In this document: positions 1 through 7,072 of the stretch, piece by piece
How positions within the stretch are numbered: the stretch's first letter is position 1
Layout of the letters: each line of letters starts with the position of its first letter
NCBI GenBank assembly: GCA_903912405.1
Contig: CAIWHF010000074.1
Location: 1-8,401, forward strand
Reading direction: 5' to 3'
Source: an uncultured Bacteroidota bacterium
GTDB taxonomy: Bacteria > Bacteroidota > Bacteroidia > Chitinophagales > Chitinophagaceae
DNA: 8,401 nt
The notes under the pieces: generated by a model
Told to the model about the DNA's origin: nothing
Database searches by the model: none
The model's input: the letters and a program-made list of their open reading frames with translations, nothing else
Program-made: the position numbers and the translations under genes

Positions 1-3000
1 AGGTAATTATTTCACTTACAGATGTTGTAGCTGGGTTTCCACCAACAAAATTTGAATTGGTTCCAGTTAAAGCAATATTATTTAATGATGCATTTCTCGC
101 ATTCGAAGTTCTATCTGTTATTGTAGTTATTGTATTATTAGTGCCACTTGCTGTACCCTGATCAAAATTGTAATACATCTGCAATCCTGTTTCGGAACCC
201 AATAAAGTCGTATGCATCAAAGCTTGTATCTGAGATTGTGTTCGCGCCACATTCCAAACACGGAACTCATCCAATGTCATCTTGCACGAAAAATTAATGC
301 CATCAGTGTAGGAAGCATAGGTACCCAATTGTATTTGTGAATTGTCAGGAATCACTAAATCGTCTGTATACGTGAAGGTTTCAATTTTAACGCCATTGAT
401 ATATATGTCTGTTGTTTTGCTCGAACCGGTGTAAACCAATGCCACATGCGTCCAAACATTTGGAGTGAGTGCAGCAGTTGTCGCGGTTATATCATTATTT
501 GTTGAAACATGATGAATCTTTATTTTTCCTGTTTCTCCATTGTATCCTATTACTTCTTGGGTATTACTTACAAAGGGAGTACCATACCAAACCATCCAGC
601 GATCTCCAGTTTGTCCACCTTTGTAAAGTACATCAAATTCAATCGTATGATCTGCATTGCCTGTGAATGGACTGGTAGTAGTTGGTAGATCTAAAAAATC
701 ATTAGTACCATCAAAATCAAATGCATTATTAGGTATCGCAAAATTATTGATAGCTGCAGTAGTACTTCCAATTTCAGCAGGATCTCCGTTGGAACATATT
801 GTTTCACCAACTGAATTAATTGATCCTGATGAGAAGCTTTCACTTATCACTACCTGCGTTGCATCTGATTCCTCACCCTCACAACCGTTGTCATCGGTTA
901 TTCTTACGGTATAACTTCCTGCTGTTGAAACTGTAATGGATTGAGTAGTTTCATTTAATTGAGTAGTAGAACCATTGAACCAGCGATAAGAACTACCTGC
1001 ACTAGAGGTTAATACCACACTTCCACCAGTGGTAAAAGTGGTAGGTCCTCCTGGAGTTATTGTGGGTTTGGTTGGCAACTCATTCACCGTTACCAGGTAA
1101 CTTCCACCAGATTGAGTAAAGTTTGAAGCATCAAAAAGTTTTGCAAATCTTGTATATGTTGTGGTTACAGTTAACCCCGATGGTGGATCATAACTAACCG
1201 AATTGGAATTTTCAATATCCACTCCATTGGCTTGCCATTTGTAGGTAATTATATCACTTGGATATATCAAATCTGTTTTCCCGGCAACAAAATTTGAATT
1301 GGCTCCAGATAAATCAACATTATATAATGATGCATTTCTTGCGTTCGAACTTCTATCTGTTATAGTAGTAATTGAAGTATTGCTGCCTTCTGCTGTTCCC
1401 TGATCAAAATTGTAATATGCCTGCAATCCTGTTTCCGAACCCAATAAAGGCACATTCATTGCTGCTTGTATTTCAGCTTGTGAGCGAGCAACATTCCAGA
1501 TTCTTAACTCATCAAAAATTGCATTAGCAGCTGGATCACCCTCCCCAAAGTTTGATTTACCAATTAAACAGGAAGTTCTGTTTACGACATTAGGCGCTGT
1601 CATTGAACCTGTTGCGACCTCCACTCCATTGATATACATGGTTGCAGTAGTGCCATTAAAACTAACTGCCAAATGACTCCATTGATTTAATACAAGTTCA
1701 GTAGTGGATGTTATTACACCATTACCATTTGCAGCATTAAAATTTACTAAACTAGGTTTGCCTGAAGTACCTTCGGTATATCCCAATAAAACATTATCTA
1801 CACCAGGACCATTGCCAAAGTCAATAACTCTTCCCCAATTTGAAAAGGTTCTGGGATAAATCCATGTTTCAATTGTATAGTTACCATTAAACCAAACACC
1901 TGTTGGTGCCGTTGCATAATCATTTACACCATCCATCGCAAAAGCATTCTTACTAACGGAATTCAATGCAGATGTAGTACTTATTATTAGTGCTGGATCC
2001 CCATTGTAACAAATTGTTGCTCCAACTGAATTAATTGACCCTGATAAGAAGCCATTACTGATAACTATATCAGTAGGATCTGATTCCGCACTTTGACAAC
2101 CATTAGCATCGGTTATTCTTACGGTATAACTTCCTGCGGTTGATACTGTAATAGATTGATTAGTTGCATTATTGCTCCACAAATAAGAACTACCTGCACT
2201 AGAGTTTAATACCACACTGCCGCCAACGGTAATAGAGGTAGGGCCTCCAGCAGTTATTGTTGGTTTGGATGGCAACGGATTCACCGTTACCAGGTAACTT
2301 CCACCAGATTGAGTAAAGTTTGAAGCATCAAAAAGTTTCGCAAATCTTGTATATGTTGTGGTTACAGTTAACCCCGATGGTGGATCGTAACTAACCGAGT
2401 TGGAATTTTCAATATCAACTCCATTGGCTTGCCATTTATAGGTGATAGACGCACCGCTGCCTGATGCCGCAGTGGTACTGAGAATTTCAGCAGGATTTCC
2501 GTTGAAACAGATTGTTTCTCCAGTTGAGCTAATGGTTCCAGAAGAGAAGTTACCGCATTCTGGTACTACCAATGCTGCTGATTCCGCACTCAGGCAGCCA
2601 TTGGCATTGGTTACGCGTACTGTATAACTTCCTGCGGTTGTTACTGTAATGGATTGAGTAATCAAACCATTGCTCCACAAATAAGTATTTCCTTCACTGG
2701 CAGTCAACACCAAACTGCTTCCATCACATATTGTCGCATTTACGTTGGGTGTTGATATTTTACGAATTAAATTATTGTATTGGTCTGCTACATATACATT
2801 GCCTGCTGCATCGGTTGCTAGACCTGGGGGATAATTAAACCTTGCTTGGGAACCAGACCCATTAATACTACCTGATATACCAGCATTACCTGCTAAGGTA
2901 CTGACTACGCCAGATGGCGTGATTTTACGAATTAAACTATTATATGTATCTACTACATATACATTGCCTGCTGCATCCGTAGCAACGTCTGCAGGATAGT

Positions 3001-6000
3001 TAAATGTTGCTTCGGTACCATTACCATCAGCACTACCTCTAATACCCAAACCAGCTAACGTACTAACTTCACCTGATGGTGTGATTTTACGAATTAAACT
3101 ATTATATTTATCTGCTACATATATATTGCCTACTGCATCCGAAGCTAATCCACTAGGAGAGTTAAAAGTTGCTTCTGTTCCCGTACCATTAAGACTACCT
3201 GACACTCCAGCATTACCAGCTAACGTACTTACTACACCTGATGGTGAAATTTTTCGAATTAAATTATTGCCTGGTTCTGCCACATATAGATTGCCCGCAG
3301 CATCAGTAGTTAATCCTTGAGGATATTTAAAAGTTGCTTCAGTTCCTGTACCATTAATACTACCTGACACTCCAGCATTACCAGCTAACGTACTTACTAC
3401 ACCTGATGGTGAAATTTTACGAATTAAATTATTGTATTGGTCTGCTACATATACATTGCCGGCGGCATCGGTAGCTACCCCTACAGGATTGTTAAAAGTT
3501 GCTTCGGTTCCAGTACCATTAAGACTACCTGACACTCCAGCATTACCAGCTAAAGTACTAACTAAACCCTCTGGCGTGATTTTACGAATTAAGTGATTAT
3601 ATGGTTGTGCTACATATACATTGCCTGCTGCATCCGTTGCTACTCCTGAGGGAAAATAAAAAGTTGCTTGGGTTCCCGAACCATTGAGGCTACTTGATAC
3701 TCCAACATTACCCGCTAACGTACTAACTACCGAATTAGTAGTTGCAGTTGGTGTTGTTATTGTAGGTTTGTCAGGTAATGGATTTACTATTACTAACATT
3801 GCTGCAGATTCTGCACTCAAGCAACCATTTGCATTGGCTACGCGCACTGTATAACTTCCTGCGGTTGTTACTGTAATGGATTGAGTAGTCGCGCTTAATT
3901 GATTAGTTGAATTATTACTCCACAAATATGAACTTGCTTCAGTGGCCGTCAATAACACACTTCCGCCTTGACAAAAAGTAGTAGTACTTTCTTGGGTTAT
4001 TATTGGAGTGGGTGGCAAAGGATTTACTGTGAACGTAAAATTATTTCCGCTACTTACAAATCCATTAGTATTTTTTACTGTAATTGTTCCCGTATAAGTT
4101 CCTGGCGAAAGGCTTTGAGGAAAATAAATGCTGATTGGATTTTCGGTCAAATTCACATCGATAACTGCGCTTAATAAAGAGGCAGCATCGCCAGTCCAAA
4201 TAATACTGTAGGTTGTAGGTAAATCGGTAACTATATTATAGGACAATGAGGTAATCCCATTACTGTTTTGGCAAACAGCTGTTGCAGTTTCTGAAGCAGT
4301 AAAACTATACGCATTAATCGTTAAAGTAAAACTTCTTCCTGTACTTACAAATCCATTTGCATCTTTTACTGTAATTGAACCCGTGTAGGTTCCTGAGGCA
4401 GTATTAGCAGGAACAAGAATATTGATTGGACTACTTGTTAAAGGGGCATCCGTGACTGCAGCAAAACTATTGCTTGGTGCACCATTCCAGCTAATACTAT
4501 AGCTAGTGGGTGAACTGGTTGTTGCACTATAATTTAAAAAACTGGTTTGTGCATTCGTACTTTGGTAAACTGAAGATGCAGTTGATGATGTGGAAATGGT
4601 AGGTAAAGCACTTACTGTTACCGTAAAGCTATTTTCTGTACTTACGCACCCATTCGCATTTTTTACTGTAATTATACCCGAATAAGTTCCTACTGCTGTA
4701 TTGGCAGGAACAACAATGCTGATAGAATTAGTTGTTAAAGTGGCATCTGTAAGTTCACCAAAAATATTAACTGCTGAACCACTCCAACTTATGCTATAGG
4801 TTGTTGGCGTGCCTGTTGTTGCACTATAAGCCAATGAACTATTTTGTTCACTTCCGCTCTGTAAGACAGTTGTTGCGATTGATGAAGATGTAATACTGGG
4901 CAACACATTAACCGTAACAAGCGATCCTGCTGATGCCGCACTCTGGCAACCACTTACATTGGTTACTTGTAAAGTATAAATACCCCCTGTTGTGGCTGTG
5001 ATGGATTGGGTGGTTGCAAGGTTGCTCCATAAATAGGATGTTCCTGAAGAAGTGCTTTGTATCCAGTTGGACGAAGTACCTGCTAAAGCAAAGTTGTAAA
5101 GGGTCCCTGTATAGCCATTTATTGTTTTATCCGTTATTGTTGTTACACTGGTATTTGTCGCACCGTCCGTACCCTGATTAAAGTTATAATACAACTTCAA
5201 ATTTGATTCAGTGCCAATCAATTCGATTTGCATGTTAGCTTGAATCTGTGATGCTGTGCGAGCTACATCCCAAATTCGGAATTCATCCAGTATCATCTTA
5301 CAAGAATATTCATAGTTGGATAAGTAGGTACCTAATTGAAATATTGAATTGGCAGGTGTAGCAAAATCTGCTGGATAGGTAATTGTTTCTACATAAACTC
5401 CGTTTATATAGATAGCCATTGTTCTGCTAGACCCTGTATATACCAATGCAACATGCGTCCATATATTTGGAATTATTGCTGCCGTTGTGGCTGTTTTATT
5501 ATTGTCACCACCATGATGAATCTTTAGTCTTCCGGATGCACCATCATACCCAATTAGTTCCATCCCATAAGCTATTCCGGGAAGTCCATACCATCCCAAC
5601 CAGCGATCTCCAGTTTGACCTCCTTTAGTTAGGATATTAAATTCAATTGTATGATCTGCATTGCCTGTAAATGCATTGAGATTACGCGTCTGAACAATAT
5701 CATTAATCCCGTCAAAATCCAAGGCATTACCGAAAGAATTCGGCCCAGATAATTGTACATTTCCACCGCTACAAAAAGTGGTAGCCCCACTTTCACTAAT
5801 CACTGGTTTTAATGGTAAAGGATTTACCGTTACTACCTTTGCCTCAGATGCAGCACTAAGGCATCCACTGGCATTGGATACTTGTACCGTATAGCTTCCG
5901 CCTGAGGTGGAAGAGATGGATTGAGTCACTTCACCATTGTTCCATAAATAAGAAGTTCCAGAACTGGCAGTTAATAACACACTGCCGCCACCACAAAAAG

Positions 6001-6460
6001 TGGTAGCTCCACCTACAGTTATGGTTGGTGTGGATGGAATGGCATTTATTAAGGTTATATTCTGCCCATTGTCAGTCCCAGTAACACTGGGGCTTGTACT
6101 TACAACGCGTATACGATATCCTGTTCCTGCAATTGTAGCAATAGGTATAGTAGCATTCATGCTGTAATTACCATAAATGCGATCATCGGGGATATATCCT
6201 TTGATATCGGTATAGCTGATTGAACCAATATTTGTTGGATTAGTAAAACTACCATTGGCGTCACTCAATTGAGAAACAAAAATCATGTCATACCAACTAA
6301 TGTAGTTGATGTCTGCAAAAAATGGCACAGTAACAGTTCCACCTGCACATATTGAAGTGTTCACGCTGCTGCCGGTAGTAATCGTTTTATAAACTTGTGA
6401 GGATACATTATTTACAGCAAGGCAAAATGTCAAGGCTATGAGTAGTTGAAGTTTTTTCAT
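1..6460 (-). CDS. Giant secreted multidomain surface protein (Ig/PKD-like, LamG and NHL modules), C-terminus beyond the window
   Basis: One open frame runs from ATG at 6460 to the left edge with no stop: 2153 complete codons, partial at the C-terminus. Residues 1-21 are a signal peptide (MKKLQLLIALTFCLAV). Residues 22-144 are a unique N-terminal beta domain ending in a GTGYRIRVVS motif. Ig-like repeats (ATTFCxGGSV, SYLWSN, QSITVTTAGSYTVRV, NGC) lie at about 145-213, 218-515, 816-905, 1236-1300, 1398-1467 and 1798-1870. LamG domains lie at 245-466, 1505-1725 and 1911-2141. Three PKD-like repeats span 521-815, and six NHL repeats span 911-1235. A third module type (SINSVGETIC, TYKWQANGVD, DPPSGLT) lies at 1303-1395, 1470-1794 and 1875 to the edge. 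Such mosaics in Bacteroidota are usually exported by the type IX system and act in adhesion or binding; here that is inference, because the sorting domain is not visible. Spacing upstream of the ATG is A-rich without a clear Shine-Dalgarno sequence. Confidence 0.93.
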   Translation of the reverse strand, partial: MKKLQLLIALTFCLAVNNVSSQVYKTITTGSSVNTSICAGGTVTVPFFADINYISWYDMIFVSQLSDANGSFTNPTNIGSISYTDIKGYIPDDRIYGNYSMNATIPIATIAGTGYRIRVVSTSPSVTGTDNGQNITLINAIPSTPTITVGGATTFCGGGSVLLTASSGTSYLWNNGEVTQSISSTSGGSYTVQVSNASGCLSAASEAKVVTVNPLPLKPVISESGATTFCSGGNVQLSGPNSFGNALDFDGINDIVQTRNLNAFTGNADHTIEFNILTKGGQTGDRWLGWYGLPGIAYGMELIGYDGASGRLKIHHGGDNNKTATTAAIIPNIWTHVALVYTGSSRTMAIYINGVYVETITYPADFATPANSIFQLGTYLSNYEYSCKMILDEFRIWDVARTASQIQANMQIELIGTESNLKLYYNFNQGTDGATNTSVTTITDKTINGYTGTLYNFALAGTSSNWIQSTSSGTSYLWSNLATTQSITATTGGIYTLQVTNVSGCQSAASAGSLVTVNVLPSITSSSIATTVLQSGSEQNSSLAYSATTGTPTTYSISWSGSAVNIFGELTDATLTTNSISIVVPANTAVGTYSGIITVKNANGCVSTENSFTVTVSALPTISTSSTASSVYQSTNAQTSFLNYSATTSSPTSYSISWNGAPSNSFAAVTDAPLTSSPINILVPANTASGTYTGSITVKDANGFVSTGRSFTLTINAYSFTASETATAVCQNSNGITSLSYNIVTDLPTTYSIIWTGDAASLLSAVIDVNLTENPISIYFPQSLSPGTYTGTITVKNTNGFVSSGNNFTFTVNPLPPTPIITQESTTTFCQGGSVLLTATEASSYLWSNNSTNQLSATTQSITVTTAGSYTVRVANANGCLSAESAAMLVIVNPLPDKPTITTPTATTNSVVSTLAGNVGVSSSLNGSGTQATFYFPSGVATDAAGNVYVAQPYNHLIRKITPEGLVSTLAGNAGVSGSLNGTGTEATFNNPVGVATDAAGNVYVADQYNNLIRKISPSGVVSTLAGNAGVSGSINGTGTEATFKYPQGLTTDAAGNLYVAEPGNNLIRKISPSGVVSTLAGNAGVSGSLNGTGTEATFNSPSGLASDAVGNIYVADKYNSLIRKITPSGEVSTLAGLGIRGSADGNGTEATFNYPADVATDAAGNVYVVDTYNSLIRKITPSGVVSTLAGNAGISGSINGSGSQARFNYPPGLATDAAGNVYVADQYNNLIRKISTPNVNATICDGSSLVLTASEGNTYLWSNGLITQSITVTTAGSYTVRVTNANGCLSAESAALVVPECGNFSSGTISSTGETICFNGNPAEILSTTAASGSGASITYKWQANGVDIENSNSVSYDPPSGLTVTTTYTRFAKLFDASNFTQSGGSYLVTVNPLPSKPTITAGGPTSITVGGSVVLNSSAGSSYLWSNNATNQSITVSTAGSYTVRITDANGCQSAESDPTDIVISNGFLSGSINSVGATICYNGDPALIISTTSALNSVSKNAFAMDGVNDYATAPTGVWFNGNYTIETWIYPRTFSNWGRVIDFGNGPGVDNVLLGYTEGTSGKPSLVNFNAANGNGVITSTTELVLNQWSHLAVSFNGTTATMYINGVEVATGSMTAPNVVNRTSCLIGKSNFGEGDPAANAIFDELRIWNVARSQAEIQAAMNVPLLGSETGLQAYYNFDQGTAEGSNTSITTITDRSSNARNASLYNVDLSGANSNFVAGKTDLIYPSDIITYKWQANGVDIENSNSVSYDPPSGLTVTTTYTRFAKLFDASNFTQSGGSYLVTVNELPTKPTITPGGPTTFTTGGSVVLTSSAGSSYRWFNGSTTQLNETTQSITVSTAGSYTVRITDDNGCEGEESDATQVVISESFSSGSINSVGETICSNGDPAEIGSTTAAINNFAIPNNAFDFDGTNDFLDLPTTTSPFTGNADHTIEFDVLYKGGQTGDRWMVWYGTPFVSNTQEVIGYNGETGKIKIHHVSTNNDITATTAALTPNVWTHVALVYTGSSKTTDIYINGVKIETFTYTDDLVIPDNSQIQLGTYASYTDGINFSCKMTLDEFRVWNVARTQSQIQALMHTTLLGSETGLQMYYNFDQGTASGTNNTITTITDRTSNARNASLNNIALTGTNSNFVGGNPATTSVSEIIT
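38..730 (-). other. LamG domain 3, nested in a SINSVGETIC-type module
   Basis: Residues 1911-2141. The start is NAFDFDGTNDFLDLP. Its middle (ADHTIEF, GGQTGDRW, NVWTHVALVYTG) resembles domain 1. Its tail (GSETGLQMYYNFDQG, TDRTSNARNASL) resembles domain 2. The sequence returns to the host module with SEIIT at the very left edge, where TYKW would be expected next by comparison with the other two copies. Confidence 0.82.
1082..1246 (-). repeat. 165-bp direct repeat, copy 1
   Basis: Matches 2279-2443 in the same orientation at 160 of 165 bases. It encodes residues from TYKWQANGVD to the closing VTVN strand of the second SINSVGETIC-type module. All five base differences are synonymous, so the two copies encode the same protein segment. 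The offset is 1197 bp, exactly 399 codons. Confidence 0.95.
1286..1948 (-). other. LamG domain 2, nested in a SINSVGETIC-type module
   Basis: Residues 1505-1725. The motifs are NAFAMDGVNDYATAP, YTIETWIYPRTF, QWSHLAVSFNGT, YINGVEVATG, DELRIWNVARSQAEIQ and LQAYYNFDQG. The first half belongs to a different LamG subgroup from domains 1 and 3, lacking their GGQTGDRW segment, while the last third closely matches domain 3. The domain interrupts a module whose uninterrupted form is seen at residues 1303-1395. Confidence 0.82.
2279..2443 (-). repeat. 165-bp direct repeat, copy 2
   Basis: The partner of 1082-1246, lying in the uninterrupted module at residues 1303-1395. Both copies are in the same reading frame of the giant gene, so recombination between them would keep the frame open. 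Confidence 0.95.
2756..3730 (-). repeat. Six tandem NHL repeats forming a predicted six-bladed beta-propeller
   Basis: Residues 911-1235 hold six copies of about 55 residues (unit about 165 bp). Each has VSTLAGNAG, a GTEATFN segment, the core VATDAAGNVYVAD and an NxLIRKI(T/S) ending. This is the NHL repeat, known to form six-bladed propellers that bind ligands, so the count matches one complete propeller. Adjacent units are very similar in DNA: 3194-3253 and 3359-3418 are identical over 60 bp. The fifth unit is one residue shorter and departs most in its first third (AGLGIRGSADG). Confidence 0.88.
4016..4900 (-). repeat. Three tandem PKD-like repeats
   Basis: Residues 521-815 hold three copies of about 98 residues, starting at residues 521, 620 and 717. 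Each has the order TTYSISW, a TDAxLTxxPI segment, a VPANTAxGTY(S/T)G segment, ITVKNANG and a closing SFTVTV strand. This pattern is common in large secreted Bacteroidota proteins as a beta-sandwich spacer. The third copy is the most diverged: it reads TYSIIWTGD and replaces VPANTA with FPQSLS. The role is presumably structural, as stalk or spacer. Confidence 0.75.
5060..5728 (-). other. LamG domain 1 (Laminin_G_3-like), nested in an Ig-like repeat
   Basis: Residues 245-467 of the giant protein. The start motif NALDFDGINDIV, the core NIWTHVALVYTG and YINGVYVE, and the end motif DEFRIWDVARTASQIQ followed by LKLYYNFNQG are typical of the concanavalin-like LamG/Laminin_G_3 fold, which binds carbohydrate or protein ligands in other proteins. 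The preceding residues (ATTFCSGGNVQL) are the first strands of an Ig-like repeat, and the following residues (SSGTSYLWSN) are its continuation. The domain therefore sits in a loop of that repeat. Confidence 0.8.
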
Positions 6461-6484
6461 GGTCTGGTTTATTTTACAATACAT

Positions 6485-6734
6485 TTAATTTTTCAGTTGT
6501 ACGGTGGTTACACTGGGCGGCATTTCGCCTTTTTTTTATTTTAGTAATGATGAGGGTGGCTACTTTTTCGGCAGCGGCGTTGGTCTTAAAATCTTCGTTT
6601 CCTGGCAAACCGGGTTTGTGGATGAGTATTTTGCCATCGGCAAGCGTCGACTCAACAAAAACATGGCAAAAGCTTTCCGAAATAGCAGGTTGCATAAGCA
6701 GTTTGTTTAGGGTATTTAAAGCCATTGTTGCCAA
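6485..6734 (-). pseudogene. Frameshifted remnant of a small gene, probably DUF4907-like
   Basis: The main frame reads from about 6734 (TTG) and contains LADGKILIHKPGLPGNEDF followed by AAAEKVATLIITKIKK. It then leaves the expected sequence at the A8 run (T8 at 6530-6537 on the plus strand). Removing one A continues the frame as KKGEMPPSVTTVQLKN and a stop at 6485-6487. The order DGK-IHxP-LPGN-F-AEKVA-KIKKGEMPPSVT recalls the C-terminal part of DUF4907 proteins, small exported proteins of unknown function in Bacteroidota. This is from memory of the family, not a search. The N-terminal part is not recognisable. A separate frame at 6764-6766 starts MKFFIKSIFG and stops after 16 codons, and may be the original start, implying a second lesion. 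The fragment could instead be intact with a homopolymer sequencing error. It ends 24 bp before the giant gene. Confidence 0.5.
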
Positions 6735-6799
6735 TGGCCAAAAATTGATTTTATAAAGAACTTCATTTTAAATTAAATAGAGGTAAAAAAAGGAAAATC

Positions 6800-6827
6800 T
6801 TCCTTTCATTTTTAAAAATGAAAGGAA
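6800..6827 (-). terminator. Perfect 28-bp palindrome, candidate minus-strand terminator
   Basis: TTCCTTTCATTTTT is followed directly by its exact reverse complement, giving a 14-bp arm on each side. Read on the minus strand, it is followed after a few bases by TTTTCCTTTTTTT, as expected of an intrinsic terminator. On the plus strand there is no T tract after it. The stem is AT-rich, so its stability as RNA is modest. An outer pair, AGAGGT at 6779-6784 and ACCTCT at 6852-6857, could extend the structure. Confidence 0.45.
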
Positions 6828-6861
6828 AATTAACCAAAAAATGAAATAGACACCTCTTTTT

Positions 6862-6900
6862 TTGGTTTGTTTATATCGCTGGAATGTCATCACAAACCAA
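6862..6900. repeat. Inverted repeat with 9-bp arms and 21-bp loop
   Basis: TTGGTTTGT at 6862-6870 pairs with ACAAACCAA at 6892-6900. There is no T tract after it on either strand, so it is not a terminator by this criterion. It may be an operator or chance. Confidence 0.3.
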
Positions 6901-6978
6901 TGGTGAAAAGGGATTATTAACAATACCAGTTGTTGTGAGGAAAAAATAGCGAATACCTTAAAAATGCACGCATAAAAA

Positions 6979-6989
6979 GGGGGGGGGGG
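6979..6989. repeat. Homopolymer of 11 G
   Basis: Eleven G in a row stand in an otherwise AT-rich intergenic stretch, directly followed by AATTC. They lie 84 bp downstream of the regulator stop codon and outside any supported gene. Confidence 0.95.
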
Positions 6990-7036
6990 AATTCAGCTTT
7001 GACCGTTTCAGCTGGAAAAAGGGAACTACAAAAAGA

Positions 7037-7050
7037 GAGAAAGCTTTCTC
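7037..7050 (-). terminator. Candidate terminator of the AraC-family regulator gene
   Basis: The perfect palindrome GAGAAAGCTTTCTC begins 22 bp after the regulator's stop codon. On the minus strand it is followed by TCTTTTTG. The stem is short (5 bp plus a 4-base loop), so it is a weak candidate supported mainly by its position. Confidence 0.4.
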
Positions 7051-7072
7051 ACAACAAATCAATTGGCCTCTT

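Larger units (their letters stand above)
6735..7072. other. Intergenic region without a supported gene
   Basis: No reading frame here looks like a protein. The stretch is AT-rich and holds inverted repeats at 6800-6827, 6862-6900 and 7037-7050, plus an 11-G run at 6979-6989. I found no TAnnTTTG box on the minus strand here, so the promoter of the giant gene is not identified. Confidence 0.6.

Noticed and set aside
2756..3730. Regular DNA repeats that might suggest a CRISPR or satellite array.
   Set aside because: The repeats have a 165-bp period, are coding in one frame and encode NHL blades. There are no short repeats with unique spacers.
469..5628. Plus-strand open frames of 60-85 codons at 469-666, 657-914, 2442-2627, 3081-3320, 3968-4174 and 5446-5628.
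   Set aside because: All lie antisense inside the giant minus-strand gene, have no recognisable domains, and mirror its repeats. They arise from the repetitive composition.
6504..6756. Two plus-strand frames over the broken small gene.
   Set aside because: They are antisense to the frame with the recognisable motif and show no family features.
6979..6989. Phase-variable translation switch at the G run.
   Set aside because: The run is outside any supported reading frame, so a change in length would not switch a protein on or off.
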